Source: Eremophila alpestris peregrina (lineage: Eukaryota > Chordata > Aves > Passeriformes > Alaudidae). Taken from it: a stretch of DNA of 64,000 bases. The position numbers and the translations under genes are program-made. Shown here one piece after another: positions 10,337 to 22,960 of the stretch (position 1 is its first letter; each line of letters begins with the position of its first letter). The stretch lies in contig WMCF01000065.1 in the NCBI GenBank assembly GCA_009792885.1, positions 3,839,770 to 3,903,769 on the forward strand, given 5' to 3'. The notes under the pieces were generated by a model. It worked only from the letters and a program-made list of their open reading frames with translations. It was not told where the DNA came from and did no database searches.

Positions 10337-13300
10337 AAGCAGTAGGAGAAGGTGTGGGGAGCCTGTGTGGGTTGACCACACATTGCCTAAGCCTTGCCAA
10401 CAATTTAAGCTCTCTTAAACCCCCAGTGCACGAGCTCTGTGCAGAGAGCTGATTACACTCCATTAGGGCATCAATATTTACCTTGGGAATTTGTCTGAAG
10501 GATGAAAAGTGCTACAGGTGCTCAGCATCTTGGCTGCATTTCCTTGCAGGAAAAATCCAGGGTACCCTTTCTCCTGTTCCCTCTCACTTCCAATTCTCTT
10601 TTATGCCTGTGGCCTGCTTGTTTGCAAAGTCACCACAGGAATTATGGCTTTGCCAAGGCAATGCAGGAACTCTGATGACTCGAGGGTTGGGTTCCCCCCT
10701 CCTCCTCACTCTCTGGAGGTGCTGGGAGCCATGGCTGGTGCTGGGCAGTGCTCTGCAAAAGTGGACAATCCGTCACTGTCACTGGGAGGGGAGGAAGCAG
10801 GGGGGATGCCGAGTTTGCAGAGAGTCCTGGCTGCACAGAGAGATCCACACAGCTGTGCTGCTCCCAGTGTAAGCACGGACAGCCCCATTCATCACCGGCC
10901 TCCCTCCCTCAGCACACGTCCAGGGGAGAGGGATGATTTAGTGCCTGCAGCTGGAACAAGCACTAAGTTTCTCTAAAACAGCAACATTTACGAATTGGGG
11001 ATGTTTTGCATGTGTGTTTCGTGGTTCTGGGCAGAAGGGAGGAGGCAGTGCCAGGAGCTGGGAGCTGCACAACAGGGGAGGCCTTGCAGGGAATCGTCCA
11101 ATTTCTGTTCCTCTCACATCTTCCACTCTCAGGGATCTGCATGAGAGTGACCCAGGGGATCTTCAGTTGTGGGGCAGGGTCACCCCAGGAGGCTTGAAAT
11201 CAATGGGAGAGGCGAATCAGGAGAAGCAATAAATGAAGTGGGTGGAAGAACAGGAGCCAGCAGGGATGGGATTGATCAGCAGGCATTGATCCACTGAGGC
11301 TGAGGAGTGAGGGGCAGTGGTCCCACGACGTGAGCAGTGTGAGCAGTGCTGGACACCTCCCCAGGGATGCAGACCTACCCCCAGACAGGCCAGCTTCTCT
11401 CTGTCACTGCTCTCCTCAGCCTCCCCTGCCCAAGGGGCTCCCTCTGCTCACAGCAGAGGTGTCAGTGTCCCGAGGGATGGGAATATGGGACTGAGGCTCC
11501 TGGGGAATGGTGGGTGTTGGCTGCAGAGGTGCTGCAGGGAGCTGAGGGCTGGGCAGAGGGGGCAGGGAGGCTGCAGACTCTCTCCTGTGTAACAGAGAAG
11601 GGTTCCCTGAGGATCTGAATGAGGGAGGAAGGTTGTGCCCTCTGGGCACCAAGACACTGGGAATACTGAGGGTCTGAGGTGAACAGAAGTTGAGGAAGGC
11701 TTCTCTCCATCACTGAGCTGCTCCTAACCCTTGTCATCCCCCCAGGAGAGAATCTGCTCTCCTCTGATGGCTGCAGCCTCCCAGCAGACAGCAGGTGAAG
11801 GAACTGCAGAGAGGGCAGCCCTTATCTTTCCATCCAGCAGCAGATTTGCTCCTGCCACGCCGGGTCACCCTGCCAAGGCTCGCTGTCCCTGCCCATGGCT
11901 GGCTGTCACTTGTGTCCATCCTGCAGGCACGTTTCCATCCTGTGTGGGGTTTGCTCAGCCTGTGCTAATTATGCCCTTGACATATGCAGCAGAAGTGCCT
12001 GTGTCTATAACAGCACGGGGGTGAGGGAGGTTAATTAACTCGGAGGAAGGAAGCTGAGTGTCCCCACATCACACCCCCTTCCATATGCATTAGTTTTGAA
12101 GCCTGAAGACACTGTTTAACCAAACACAGCCCACGACTTGCTAACTTTCCTGATTCCTGCCTTCCTCCCCTGTGGCACTGATGCTGCCTGGGATGGATGG
12201 CTCCCCGGTGGATGAAAAGCCTCACAGAAACAATGGCCTTGGCAGAGAGGATCGTGCCTCATTCACAGGTGGATTTTCCAGGGAGTGCAGGCAGATGCTG
12301 CTGAGGACAAGGCACTGGCACCTTTCCCTGCCTGATCCTCACTGCACTCACTGCGGTGGGATTTGCTGCAGGAGATGCACAACAACACCCTCAGCCTGGG
12401 GGTTCCTCCTCCCCAGAGCTCCCAGACCATGTCAGCATCCTCTGCTTCTGCCAGCCACAGGCACAGACCTCCCAGCTGTCCCTTGCCTCGCTGGCCATGT
12501 CCTGCAACTGCAGCACAGAGCAGCTGCCCTGCCCCTTGCCCAGCCCTGGGGAAGCCTCCTTGGAGCTGTGCTTGGGGCAAGAGTGTCTTCACTACTCTAA
12601 AAACGCTTCACTTAGGGGATTCCTGCAGTCAGACAACACCTGAGAGGTACCAAACCCCTCACTGCTGCTGCCCTGTGGGGTGATCACACACACAAATATA
12701 ACATGCATGTGCCTGGGTCAAGCCTCACATGTGTTTCTTGGAGATTAAATCTGAGAGGCTGAGTGGCAGCTGCTTGGCCCCTGACTTTTTCCTCTGTTAA
12801 CGCACAGCCTTGAAGGACTGACTGTCCTTCTTCTTCCTGGCCCCTCTGCTCAGCCCTCCCCCCTGCACACTTTATCTCTCAGGGCTGTAAATCCCTTGCA
12901 GAGGGCTGCTGCCTCTCTGTTTGCACAGCACCTTTTGCAGAGGGGCTTTCAGCTGCTGCTGGAATATAAACAGCAATACAGCTTTAATTATAAACCCTGT
13001 GAGGAGATGGACAGCACGAGCCACAGGTTTGTGTCTCAATCAGAGACTCCACAGGGGCCACTTCCTCAGTGCAGCCCCGTTTTTATGTCCATTGGGCAGC
13101 TGCTAAGAGGCCAGTTATGCTCCTTTCTTTCCACTCTCAATAATTACAGGTCTCACAGGCAAAGTGGCCTCGGAGTAGAAATTTCAGAAAGGTTTTAAAA
13201 GATTTTATTAGAAAGGATTTGGTTCCTGTGCAATTATTGGTTTAACAAGGCACTTTGCTCACCCCCTGCACTAGAAATGTTATTGATCACACTGCATTTA

Positions 13301-14246
13301 TGGAGAGAGCAAGAGGCTGGCTCTGTGTTTATATGCAATAGGTGCACTGGCATATTTTCATATGTGCTCACTGAACGTTGCACAGATGTGTCCAGCTGTA
13401 AATATGAACACACACACACAGAGCCCACAGGTGGACAAGGCTGATAGGTATGGAATGGGTGGGTTTGTCTGTCCTGTTGGAGTGTGTCCACCTTATTCAC
13501 TGATGGCCTGGGGGTTTGGGGAGCAGACACCCCACAGGCCCTGCTCAAACAGCAGGGAACAGCTGCTCTGTGTCCTGGTCACAGTTTTGGCCACCTCTGC
13601 CTGGAAAGACTCGAGTCCAGGGTTAGGTCTGGAATCCTACACAGGGAAAGGCTCAAGTGTGTGGCCAGACAATGAGTTATCACCCCCAAAGCAGAGAAAG
13701 CAGAGCTGTAAAGATCCAGAGTGCTGGAAACCTTGCAGTGACAAGTGCCACGTGCAACAATTATTGTTATTTCTTGCATTTGCAAATTTTGCTGCTGCTC
13801 GTGATCTTCATTTTCATCAGAAAGGATTCTGGAGCAAGTGTTTGCTTCAAGCCAGCAGGATCTTGAAAATTACTTCAAACATCTGAGCCTTCTCAAAACC
13901 CATCCTTGCCCCAGCTGTAAACTGGTTCTGATTTCCTGAGCAGAGCTGTCCCTGTAGTGCCTTATCCAGGGAGTGCCTGGTGCTCCCAGCACTGTGTCTT
14001 TCCCCTCTGGATGGCAGCCTGGTACCAGCAGCCCTTCTCAAAGGCTGCTCCAGGCACCTGCATGGCGGAGACAGGAGGAAAAAGCATCTTAGGATAAAAT
14101 TCTCAGCTGCTGGCTGATGCCAAACCAGCTCCTTTGTCAAAACAGAATATCTGAGTCCTGTGTGCCTTGTCATATGAAACCTGGAGCAATGGAGAGATGG
14201 AAGGAGCAAATCCTGCTAAACCTGTTGTACCCTGGGCACCCCTGGG
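10337..14246. other. Plain sequence
   Basis: No repeat family, RNA gene or coding exon can be supported. A short CA run lies near 13409-13421, and a few AT-rich patches occur (about 12020-12110 and 13200-13350). The numerous open frames overlap on both strands and have no recognisable content. Confidence 0.55.
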
Positions 14247-15176
14247 ATGTGCTGGTGCAGAGTGGGGAAGGGAAGGCAGCAGCACCCTCCTCTCCCCAGC
14301 TTCACCTCCCTTCCCACATTGCCCAAAAGTTATCCCACTCCCAGCTCAGGGAGGTTTAAATTTGCACCTCCCCAGCCTTGCTGCTGTCCAAAGGCTGGGC
14401 TAAGGAATCTGAAAAACAGAGTGATCTCAGCAAATACAGAGAAAGTCAGAGTGGAGAACAACAGACTGAAGATGCTGGTGCCCCGATGCACAGCCAGAGA
14501 TATGTTTATGTTTAACTTAGAGGTTTGCTGCCTTCAACATGCACTGATATGGTTGTCTGAGTTCAGAGGCTTCCTCAAGCCAGGGTCACAAAATCAGAGA
14601 CAGCTCCTGCCTCTCATTCTGTTTGCAGCTTGGAGGTTTCATGGTGTTCAGGTGGCTCACAAGGCCCTTGGGTGCCCATCACAGCCCATAACCTCCATGT
14701 CTTTCCACAGGGAACAAGTTTGGTGTGAAGCAACTGGAGATGAGGAGAGGAAAGATATTTTCATTCCCATTTTCACCAACGTGAGGTTCCCCTTGGGTGG
14801 CTCTGGAGCTCTGATTTGGTCAGTGTGTACACACAGGCTTTGTATTTTTTCTCTAGCAGTGCAGGAGACCTTTCAGATTTGTGCTGCTGTTGGGCTCAAA
14901 CCTGCAGCTGAGCCTGGCTGTGCAGAGCCAGGAGTGAGGCTGGAGGCAGCATTTTGCCCAGCCAATCCATTCCTCTCCCTTTGCATGGCAGTGGGGATTT
15001 TTCTTCAGCCCCGTGTGCCTTTCCCCGGCGGTGCTCACACACCTCTCCTGCAGCAAATGACTCCGTGTGTTTACAGAGAAGGAGAGTTAATAGAAACCAG
15101 GCAGAATTCGAGCCTCTCTGGGACTGCTTTACACACTGACAAAATCATTCTTTCCTCCCACGTTAAATATTCATGA
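14247..15176 (+). other. Unusually long open frame, coding status unproven
   Basis: A 309-codon ATG-to-stop frame, the longest in the window that does not run through a repeat. The predicted product is cysteine-, proline- and serine-rich at its start and mixed later, with no recognised domain, signal peptide or low-complexity run. Several other frames over the same bases are also partly open. There is no promoter, CpG island or clear splice context, and the terminal part (from about 15165) merges into AT-rich, CNE-like sequence. A long non-coding transcript, a young gene or chance are all possible. Chance is the default reading because another frame of nearly the same length (303 codons) in this window clearly runs through CR1 and a TA repeat. 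Confidence 0.15.
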
Positions 15177-15359
15177 CACTCAGATTTTTAGATACAAAGG
15201 TACATTTTGTTACTAAATGTGTTGCTCCAGAACAGGCTCCTCAGCAAGGGGAGTTTTCCACCCGTTTTCAGAGGGGGGAAAAAAATAAAATAAAGCAAGC
15301 AGGGTGTGTGCCCCGAAAGCAATGGAGTCTGACTTCATTTCCATCATGGCTCTTTTGGG

Positions 15360-15660
15360 GGTTGTTTTGATTCAGGAGCGATTTTGCCAGGATATTTATG
15401 GCCTGCCACTGCTATTTGTACAATGTTGTGCTTTTGTGTACACGTGAGTGTGTGTCCCTTGTACAAATAACACATCAACAGCTCCGTGCTTCCCAGCCTG
15501 TGCTTAAACCCACGGAACAAGATGCTTTAACAAAAGCCCCATAGATTACTGCCACTCTGAATATTTGTAATTTTGAGGCAATATTTACATAGCCTGTTCA
15601 GACTTAAGCTCCTGGGCCCGCTGACAGATCACAGGCAGCTGAAAGCACAATGTGTGTTAT
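15360..15660. promoter_or_regulatory. CNE-like block with nested palindromes
   Basis: AT-rich, non-repetitive sequence. TATTTGTACAA (15413-15423) is repeated in perfect inverted form as TTGTACAAATA (15459-15469). Inside lie the palindrome GTGTACAC (15436-15443) and an overlapping E-box CACGTG (15441-15446). Dense palindromic words in a non-repeat block suggest a distal regulatory element. This is inferred from composition and motifs only. Confidence 0.3.
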
Positions 15661-18069
15661 GCAGTTTAGTGCTAAGCAGGGAAAGGGGAAAAAAAAAAAA
15701 ACCAAATCAAAAATACAAGCAAGATAAAAAAGAACAGACTTATGTATTAACAGACACATAAAGCAAACAGCAGAAAGAGAATCAGGTAGAAAATCAAATT
15801 GTAAAAAGCAGTGCTGGAAGGGAACTGGATTTGCACTGAAGCTTCCAGAGAGGTGTTTGGAAGTGGAGCATCATCTGCACCCACCTCTCTGCCTTTTTAT
15901 TGCAAGCTGAAAGCAAGGTTTTTCCAAGAACTCAACTCCAGAGCTGAGGTAAGATCAATTTTCCCCTATAAAAATATCACTAAAGGTAAAAAACCCCAAA
16001 CAACCAAAAAAACCAAAGCAGAAATTTTGTCCTCTGCTATTTTCTGTTGAATTTGTTCTTGTTTACAAGGACAGCGGTGTTACAAGCTCACTTTGGTTTC
16101 ATTCTGTGGAATTGATCTTTGAGTACACAGGGAACAAACTGAGGTACTGCAAAACCCTGGAAAATGATGTCCATAGTTCCCTTTTCCTTTTGAAAGGAGG
16201 AAGCTGTGTGGGGATGAAGCTGGCAGGGGTCTGTGCCAAATCATGTCCCCAAACCTCAGGAGCTGGTTCCCCTGCCTGGGATGGCAATGCCCAGATCCAC
16301 CTTGTCCTCTCTTCTTCCTGAGATATTAAAATAACCCTCACTAATTGCCCTTTCCCTTGAGTATGTTCAGCATCTGATTACTGAGCCATTCATGCAAGGA
16401 GCTGGACCAGAGGTGCCTCCTCAGCCACCCAGAGTTCTCCACTAAATAACTCTTGCTGTTTCATGGGATCTGTCCCCTCATTTTGTGCCAATTTGTAGTT
16501 TTGTGGCCTTATTTTGGTGGCATCTGGCACACACAGAGTGCACATTTAGTACTTGGAGCCAGGAATTAGGATTTGTGAAACAAATGATGAGTGGATGGGT
16601 GTCAGCCTGAACCCCTTCAGAGCCAGCCTAACCAGAACTGGGGCTGAGCAAAACATTTAAACAGGGCTGGGGGCAGAGTCTCAAACTCTCTGCTGTCCAT
16701 TGGGGAACATCCTCCAAGCTGCAGGGCTGAACCAGCTGGGTGTGAAAGGTCCTCATGGTCCACACCACAGAAACCACAATCAAATTAGCACTGAAATTAG
16801 CACTGGAAATTACAGCTGAGAGACCAAAGACTGAATGGGCCACGAAGGCTGAACTCCACATTCTCCTCAGGGTTCTCAAACCAGCACTAAAATCACTTGC
16901 ATTAAAAAAAAAAATTACTATTATTTTGCAAGTTCTTAGATCTTTTAGAAGTGTGATTCAGTCACATCACAGTCCCATGCAGGAGCAGTGTTCCATCAAT
17001 ATTCTGCATTTGCAGAGGGGTGGAAAGCCCTGGTCTGAAGTCTTGTAGCAGATGCTGCACCAAGTCAGGATTTCTTGTAAAATCCCCTCACAGCCCACAG
17101 GCTCTGCTGCTTGCACCTCACACTAACAATGGGTGTTTTATGGCTTCCATCAAACGTGGTTTAAAAGAGAATATCCCCACCAGGTGAGGCTGCAAAAAAG
17201 AGTTCCCCAGTAGCTGCCTGGCCTCCTCTTCATAGTCCCCAAGCTTATACAAGGAGGGTATGACCCCTGTGAAAGGAAGACAAAAGACTTGTGTGGACAC
17301 AGGGGTTTGATTTGAGCTGAATTTCTGCTCAATAGAGTCCTCAGCAGTTTACTGGGTTGTTTATTGGCTGTAAAGCATCTCCCTGTGTTTGAAACGCACC
17401 TTTCAGGAGCCTTTGGCTTTCAGTGTGATTTCCATCTCCACACACCCTTGTTGAAATTCTCACTGAGCATTTCTTTTCGGTGGGATGCCATTGCTGGCAG
17501 AAAAAGGTGAATCTCATTTCTGCTTTGATTTCCTCTGGCTTTCTCCTCCAACCCTGCACTCTCTGTGTTCCTCTTTGTGAGACAGCAAGGAGGCTGGGCA
17601 CCTGCCAGCTGTGTTTGTCCCTGTGACTGTGCTCCCATACCAAAATCTGCCATGTCCCTTCCTTCACGTTTCAGATCTGCCCTGTAGGAGGCTGCATCCC
17701 CTCTCACATGCACAGCTCCCATGGCCGTCATCCCAAACCCTCTCCCTAATGCCAGCTCATCTCAAATCTTGGGAGAGGTTTCCAGGCCTGTTTCCTTTAT
17801 TCCTTGCTGTGATAAATGCTGGTTTTGCAGTAGCACCATGCTCATGTTTCTTCTGAATGCTCTGCTGGTATTCCCTTGTCCTGGGAGCTGCCTGATAAAC
17901 CAGAGCTGCTGAGTGACTCCCATGGACATCACTGGTGGGTCCATTTCCAGAGGGAAAAGCAGTGGATCTGTCCTAACCAACACAGAGAGCAATGAAACTG
18001 GCTCCTGGATGGGTGACCTTCCACTGTAAGGGGGAGCAGAGACAAAATGAGCTCATTACAGCTTTCACC
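15661..18069. other. Plain sequence with A-tracts
   Basis: An A13 run at about 15690-15702 and another A-run at 16904-16914. No element family or gene is recognised. Confidence 0.55.
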
Positions 18070-18420
18070 CAGTGCCAGGCATTAAAAGAATTTAACTGGT
18101 TTAGTGCAATTGGCCTTTTTTTCCGTTATGTATTTGGGCTTCATGATGGACGAGTCGTTAAAAAATAAATACAGAAGTAATGATGGTAGCAATCACAGAA
18201 AGCAATTCTCAGATATAATAAAGAGTCTCCTGGATGTGTACAGCCTGTGCTCCACTATTGATTTCTTCCTTTCTTTATTGCACTTCACTCCTCTCTGTTC
18301 ACCCAAGCCCCAGCCCTCGTGCTGCACAGCCTGCCAGCCAACCACAGCCATGAATTATTAACACCAAGGAGCCCTTTAATTGGATGAGCTGCAATTAATA
18401 ATTCATTGGAGGTGCTTGCA
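18070..18420. promoter_or_regulatory. CNE-like AT-rich block with homeodomain-type words
   Basis: Two AT-rich parts (about 18075-18240 and 18345-18410) carry repeated TAAT/ATTA words, such as 'gaattattaacacc' and 'caattaataattcattgg', and show no similarity to the repeat families seen elsewhere. This is typical of conserved homeodomain-binding enhancers, but it is only an inference without a second genome. Confidence 0.22.
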
Positions 18421-21400
18421 GAGAGCGGGAGGGAGGCAGGAGGAGCAGGCGATGCTGAGAACTGGGCCCACACTGTGGCAGCAAGTGGGAAGTTGGGATG
18501 CTGCAGCTGGAGCCCAGGAGGATTGCTGTGTGCCTGGCTGCAGGAGGAGCACACAGCCACGAGAGGCCTGCCCAGAGAGTGAGAGAAGCTTCTGGAAGTG
18601 TGAGCTGTGCTCCCAGCACGCCGTGGCACCGTGCCCGGAGCTGGCAGCACGAGGAGCACACAGCAGGGCACAGAGCTCAGCCAGGAGCCCATGTCACACC
18701 TGTGCCTCCCATCCCAGCCTGATTCCCCTCCCTGCAGGTGACCCAGGGCCAGAGTGGGGTGGGTGAGCAGGAGTGAAGCCTCTCTGCTCTTTGTAGCAAC
18801 AGTCCCTCTGCTTGCAGGGCTCCAAAACCAAATTAACATCCTCAGCCACACGCAGCCTTGCTGGTTTCCAGCTGACAGGCAAGGCCAAAGATCATTAATG
18901 TTAATTAATATTTACATTACAGTTGTGCCTGGAGGGCTCCATTCAGGTCTCCGTGGTGTGATGCATCCTACAAACATATTGAGGATGGGGTCCCCTCTTG
19001 TGCTGCTCAGTCCACAGACATACCCAGGGACACGTTCCTCTGCCTGGAAACAGCCTTTGCCTTTTGCTTTTCATAACCTGGGTTTTTTACGGCTTCAGTA
19101 AAGGAGCCTGGATGGCCATTAAAGAAAAAATGAACAAAAGGAAATAGGAAAAACAAAGCAAGATTTAGTGTTTGTGGAAGAGGTAGGAACAACAATTTCA
19201 TACCAATTCCTTTGCTGAGCCTCTAATGTGTGAATAAGAGGCAAAACAGCCCTGGCATGCAAAGACCACTGTTTGAGACTTGGATGAGATATTGGGTCAT
19301 TCAGCCTGACTCCTTCCTCAGGATCCCCTCCCAAATTTCCAGTGATTGCCCCTGTTCTGAGCCAAGGAGCAGAAGGTGTGTGACTGAAGCCTGTCTTCCA
19401 GGAGCTCATTGCATGCCTCCATGGTTTCATTCTGTCAGAAGAGTGGCAAACCTGCTTCCCCATTTGTGGGGAGTGAGACTCTGCCCTCTGGGACTCCTTA
19501 ACAGGCTGACAGGGACACAGGAGCCACAGATCCATAGGGTGTCTCAAGCTGTGACTCACAGCACACAAAGGAATTTATCCTGTTCTCCCCATGTTGCTGA
19601 AGTCATGGGGATAACCACAAACAGTGACCATTCCACTCCTGCAGCAGCTCTGAGTGCACAAAGCTCTGCTTTTCCTCTCAGGAAAAAAAAAATAAAAAGG
19701 CAAAACTGGTTTGTGGTGTTGATTTTCTCTCCAGGAATCACCCTGGGACTTCTCTCCTCAGCCTTGGCCAATCACTGCTGCTTGGCCCAATCTGTGCATC
19801 TTCCCCACACTCTCCTGTGTCTTTAATTAACCTATATTGTACCTTCAAGCTCAGGCTTGAAGCCAGAGCAATAAATGATTTGCATAGTCTTGTGAGTACA
19901 GATAGGCTCTAAATCTCAAACCTTCCACTCCTGGCTCCTTGTGAAACAGAGGCAAGCATGGCAACATCTGTATTCCAGCTGAGCTGCTCCATTAGCAAGT
20001 TGGGAAGGTGGGGCCAGGCTTTCACCTCCTCCATCTGCTGTGGGGATGTAACGAGGCTTTGATTCACTGAGGGGCTCATTCTTCAATGAAAAATACCTGG
20101 GAGTCTGTGCATCTGCCAGGAGCCCGTGAGATAAACAGGGACTTAAATCCTCTCCTGAACCCAAATGTAAACAAATCCATGACCCTGCCAGGCTCTAAGG
20201 ATCAAGCCTGGCACAGAGTTCTTATCTGCCCCAAAGGGGCTAAGTAATAACACAGATTTTAGTTTGTAAGCTGGCCCCAAGGGCAGAGCAGCCTGGATTC
20301 TGTGAACATGAGCAGGAGAAACACCTTGATCTTCATTGCCTCTGATTTTCCTATTCCTTCAAGAATCAAAGATATTTTCATTTTAATTCTTTTAGAATTA
20401 CTGACCATACATCTGAACAATTCAGTCAGAAGAGACCCACAATCTATAACATTTCCCAGTTCCATGATTTTTTAGATATTTAATACAACAAACTCTAATG
20501 TGTAGAAACCTGAAGCCTGGAAGAAGAGGCTGACAATTAGGAATTTGAGGGTGATTTTATTATGTTTTTTAATTGAAAGAATTTAATCTCCTGATGTCCC
20601 AGTTTCCCCAGCTGTCCAAGTGCCATCAGAAAGTCAGGACCCATCCTTGGAGTGGGAGTTTGAGTGTTAATGAAGAGGTTCCAGGCAGTGCAAACGAGAG
20701 CTGCAGCACGGCCACTCAGAGCATTAACGCTGTAACAGGAGTTCCATGGGGGCCCATTCATGGTGGAGAATCATCTTAAAGGGAGATGTGGAGTCTCTCT
20801 GCTTCTGCAGGTTAACAGCTGACCTTTTAATGCTCCATCTGTACAGTCTGATCCAGCGCAAATGTTTTGATCATTTAATATGGTAAACATAGAAAGAATT
20901 TGGGAGAAAATTATGTTCTTTTAGCTATTTATTTGCTCTGTTTGGCTAACTCCTATTCCTTTCTGTGGTAAGCAGGCTCAGGCTATGCAAGGCTGGGTTA
21001 AGGATTCCCCTGAGCTACAAGTGTGGCCACACAAACCCTCTTTCCAGTGGAAAAACTAATTAAAAAATCCTTGCCTCTGGCTACCCTCGTGTTGCAGCTT
21101 TTCACCCCCTCACCTGTGCCTCTGTCAGGGGGTTGTGCTGCAAACCACAGCACAGAAATGATCCGTGTTTAAAGCCCACAAACACCTCCCCCTTCACATC
21201 CCCCTCAGTCATTTCAGGAGAGGGATCCTCTTAAAAATGCCACTGCCAAAGCAGAGCATAAACCCCATCACACCCTGCTCTGGTCTGGGGTCCTGCTCAC
21301 CTCCTGCTCTGCTCCTGGTAGGGAAATTTGCTCAGACAAAGCAGATCTTGGTGTGTTTGTGAGCAGTAAAGGAGCACATCTCCAGATGTGAGTTCATGGA

Positions 21401-22699
21401 AAAAGATGATCCTGGGGGCATCTGCAAAGGAGCAGCGAGAGGTGAGAGCCCCAGGAAGGCCTCTGCTCTGTGGGGTGATGTGTTATCTGTTTCACAGGCT
21501 GCTTCCATGGCCATTTCCCCCATCCCTATAAAATGTTAATGTTACTCAATAGCCGATGGCTATGAGGGAGATAAAAGTTGGAGTTTTCCCCTGGGTGACA
21601 GCTACAGGACCTGTTCCTGGCACCCAGAGATAAGAGCTGTCCTGAGCAGGTCCAGCAGGGCTGAGCCTGGACACAGCAGGGCATTGCCTAAGGCAGGGGA
21701 GCTGCAGCAGCTCCAGGCTGCAGGACAGATCTCCTCAGCCATGTTCAGCTTGTGGAGGGGATTCCTGGTGCCATCCAAAGAACACCTGGCAAATTGTCCT
21801 TGAGACAAACCTGTCACCCCTGAATTGCAGGTTCAAGGGGGCAGAGCTGGAGCTCAGCCTTGCACAAGGTCACATTTTTGGTAAACAGACCAAACTCTGA
21901 GCTCAGGCTGCCCTTAAATCACACCAGTTCTTGCAGCAGATGATTGCAGGAACCCTCTGGGCTCTCCTCTCGCTGGGACACCAGTCCCTGGGGCCAGAGG
22001 GGGATTGATGGATGATCCCCTCATCCTCAAAGCTGCTGATCTTTGTCCTGCACAGATCATTGAGATGGACAAGGCAGTGCCAAAGAGGGAGGTGCTCACT
22101 CCCACAGACCTCCTCTTACTGGTAATGCCCACAGCACATCTGTGCTCCAGGGCTGCAAGAGCCAAGCAGGGCATGAAGAAAGCTGCAGCAGTTGGCAGAG
22201 AAAGAGGGAATCAGAGCCAGACATTCCAGAGAGATCCCTTTCCCTTTCAGAAGCTGCAGGCACAGCAGGACACCATGGGAGAGGTGTCCCACCCTCTTGT
22301 AAAGCACAGCAGGGAACAGATGACACGGTGCTCCCCTAAGCAGCTTTCACTGAGCCCTGACAAGAGGAACAAATCCTTCAGGAAAACCATTTGTGTCAAT
22401 TCTGGCTAGATGTCCCCCTGTCTGAGGTCCAGCTCGCTTGGTTCTCATCCTGGGAGATCACTTTCAAAGGGAAGTGGGGTAGTCCCAAAACACTCCCTGG
22501 AAAAGGGGCATGGATTGCACACACACATGCAAATGAGGAAGAGGCTTCAGCAGCACATCGTCATTCTGAATAGGGAAAAGAAAATAAAAGGAAAAAAAAA
22601 AAAAAAGAGAGAGAATTCTATCCAGTGAGGCTTCTGCAGCAGGAACAGAGTTCATTTCTCTCCAGCTCTGGGGAGTGAAATGTATTCAGCTCACACAGG
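18421..22699. other. Plain sequence with minor AT-rich patches
   Basis: No gene or repeat family is recognised. Features include an A-rich run at 19682-19697, a small GCCCC/GGGGC hairpin at 20228-20240, an AT-rich CNE-like patch at about 20810-20960, and an A15 run with GA repeats at about 22592-22615. Confidence 0.5.
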
Positions 22700-22960
22700 C
22701 CACTTCAGCATCTTTTTTTTTTGTTTTTTTATCTTTCCGACGTAGGAGAACAAATTTAACAATGAGATTCCGTTTCTGTTTCCTACATGTGGAATAATTA
22801 AATTTGCATCTCACTCTGTGGCTGGATCTGCTGTTTGAAGAGGAATGTATCAATTGGACATGAGCCCAATGTGTTCTGCTCTGCAAATAAGGCAGTTTGC
22901 AAAAAAACAAGGCATAATCTCTCACCCAGGCAATAATCACAGGAAAATCATCCCTCACTG
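22700..22960. promoter_or_regulatory. CNE-like block with a perfect POU octamer
   Basis: After a T-run (about 22712-22728) comes AT-rich, non-repetitive sequence containing the perfect octamer ATTTGCAT (22802-22809) next to ATAATTAAA, plus a retained CpG in 'ttccgacgtagg'. The motif set suits a distal enhancer. Conservation cannot be checked here. Confidence 0.25.
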
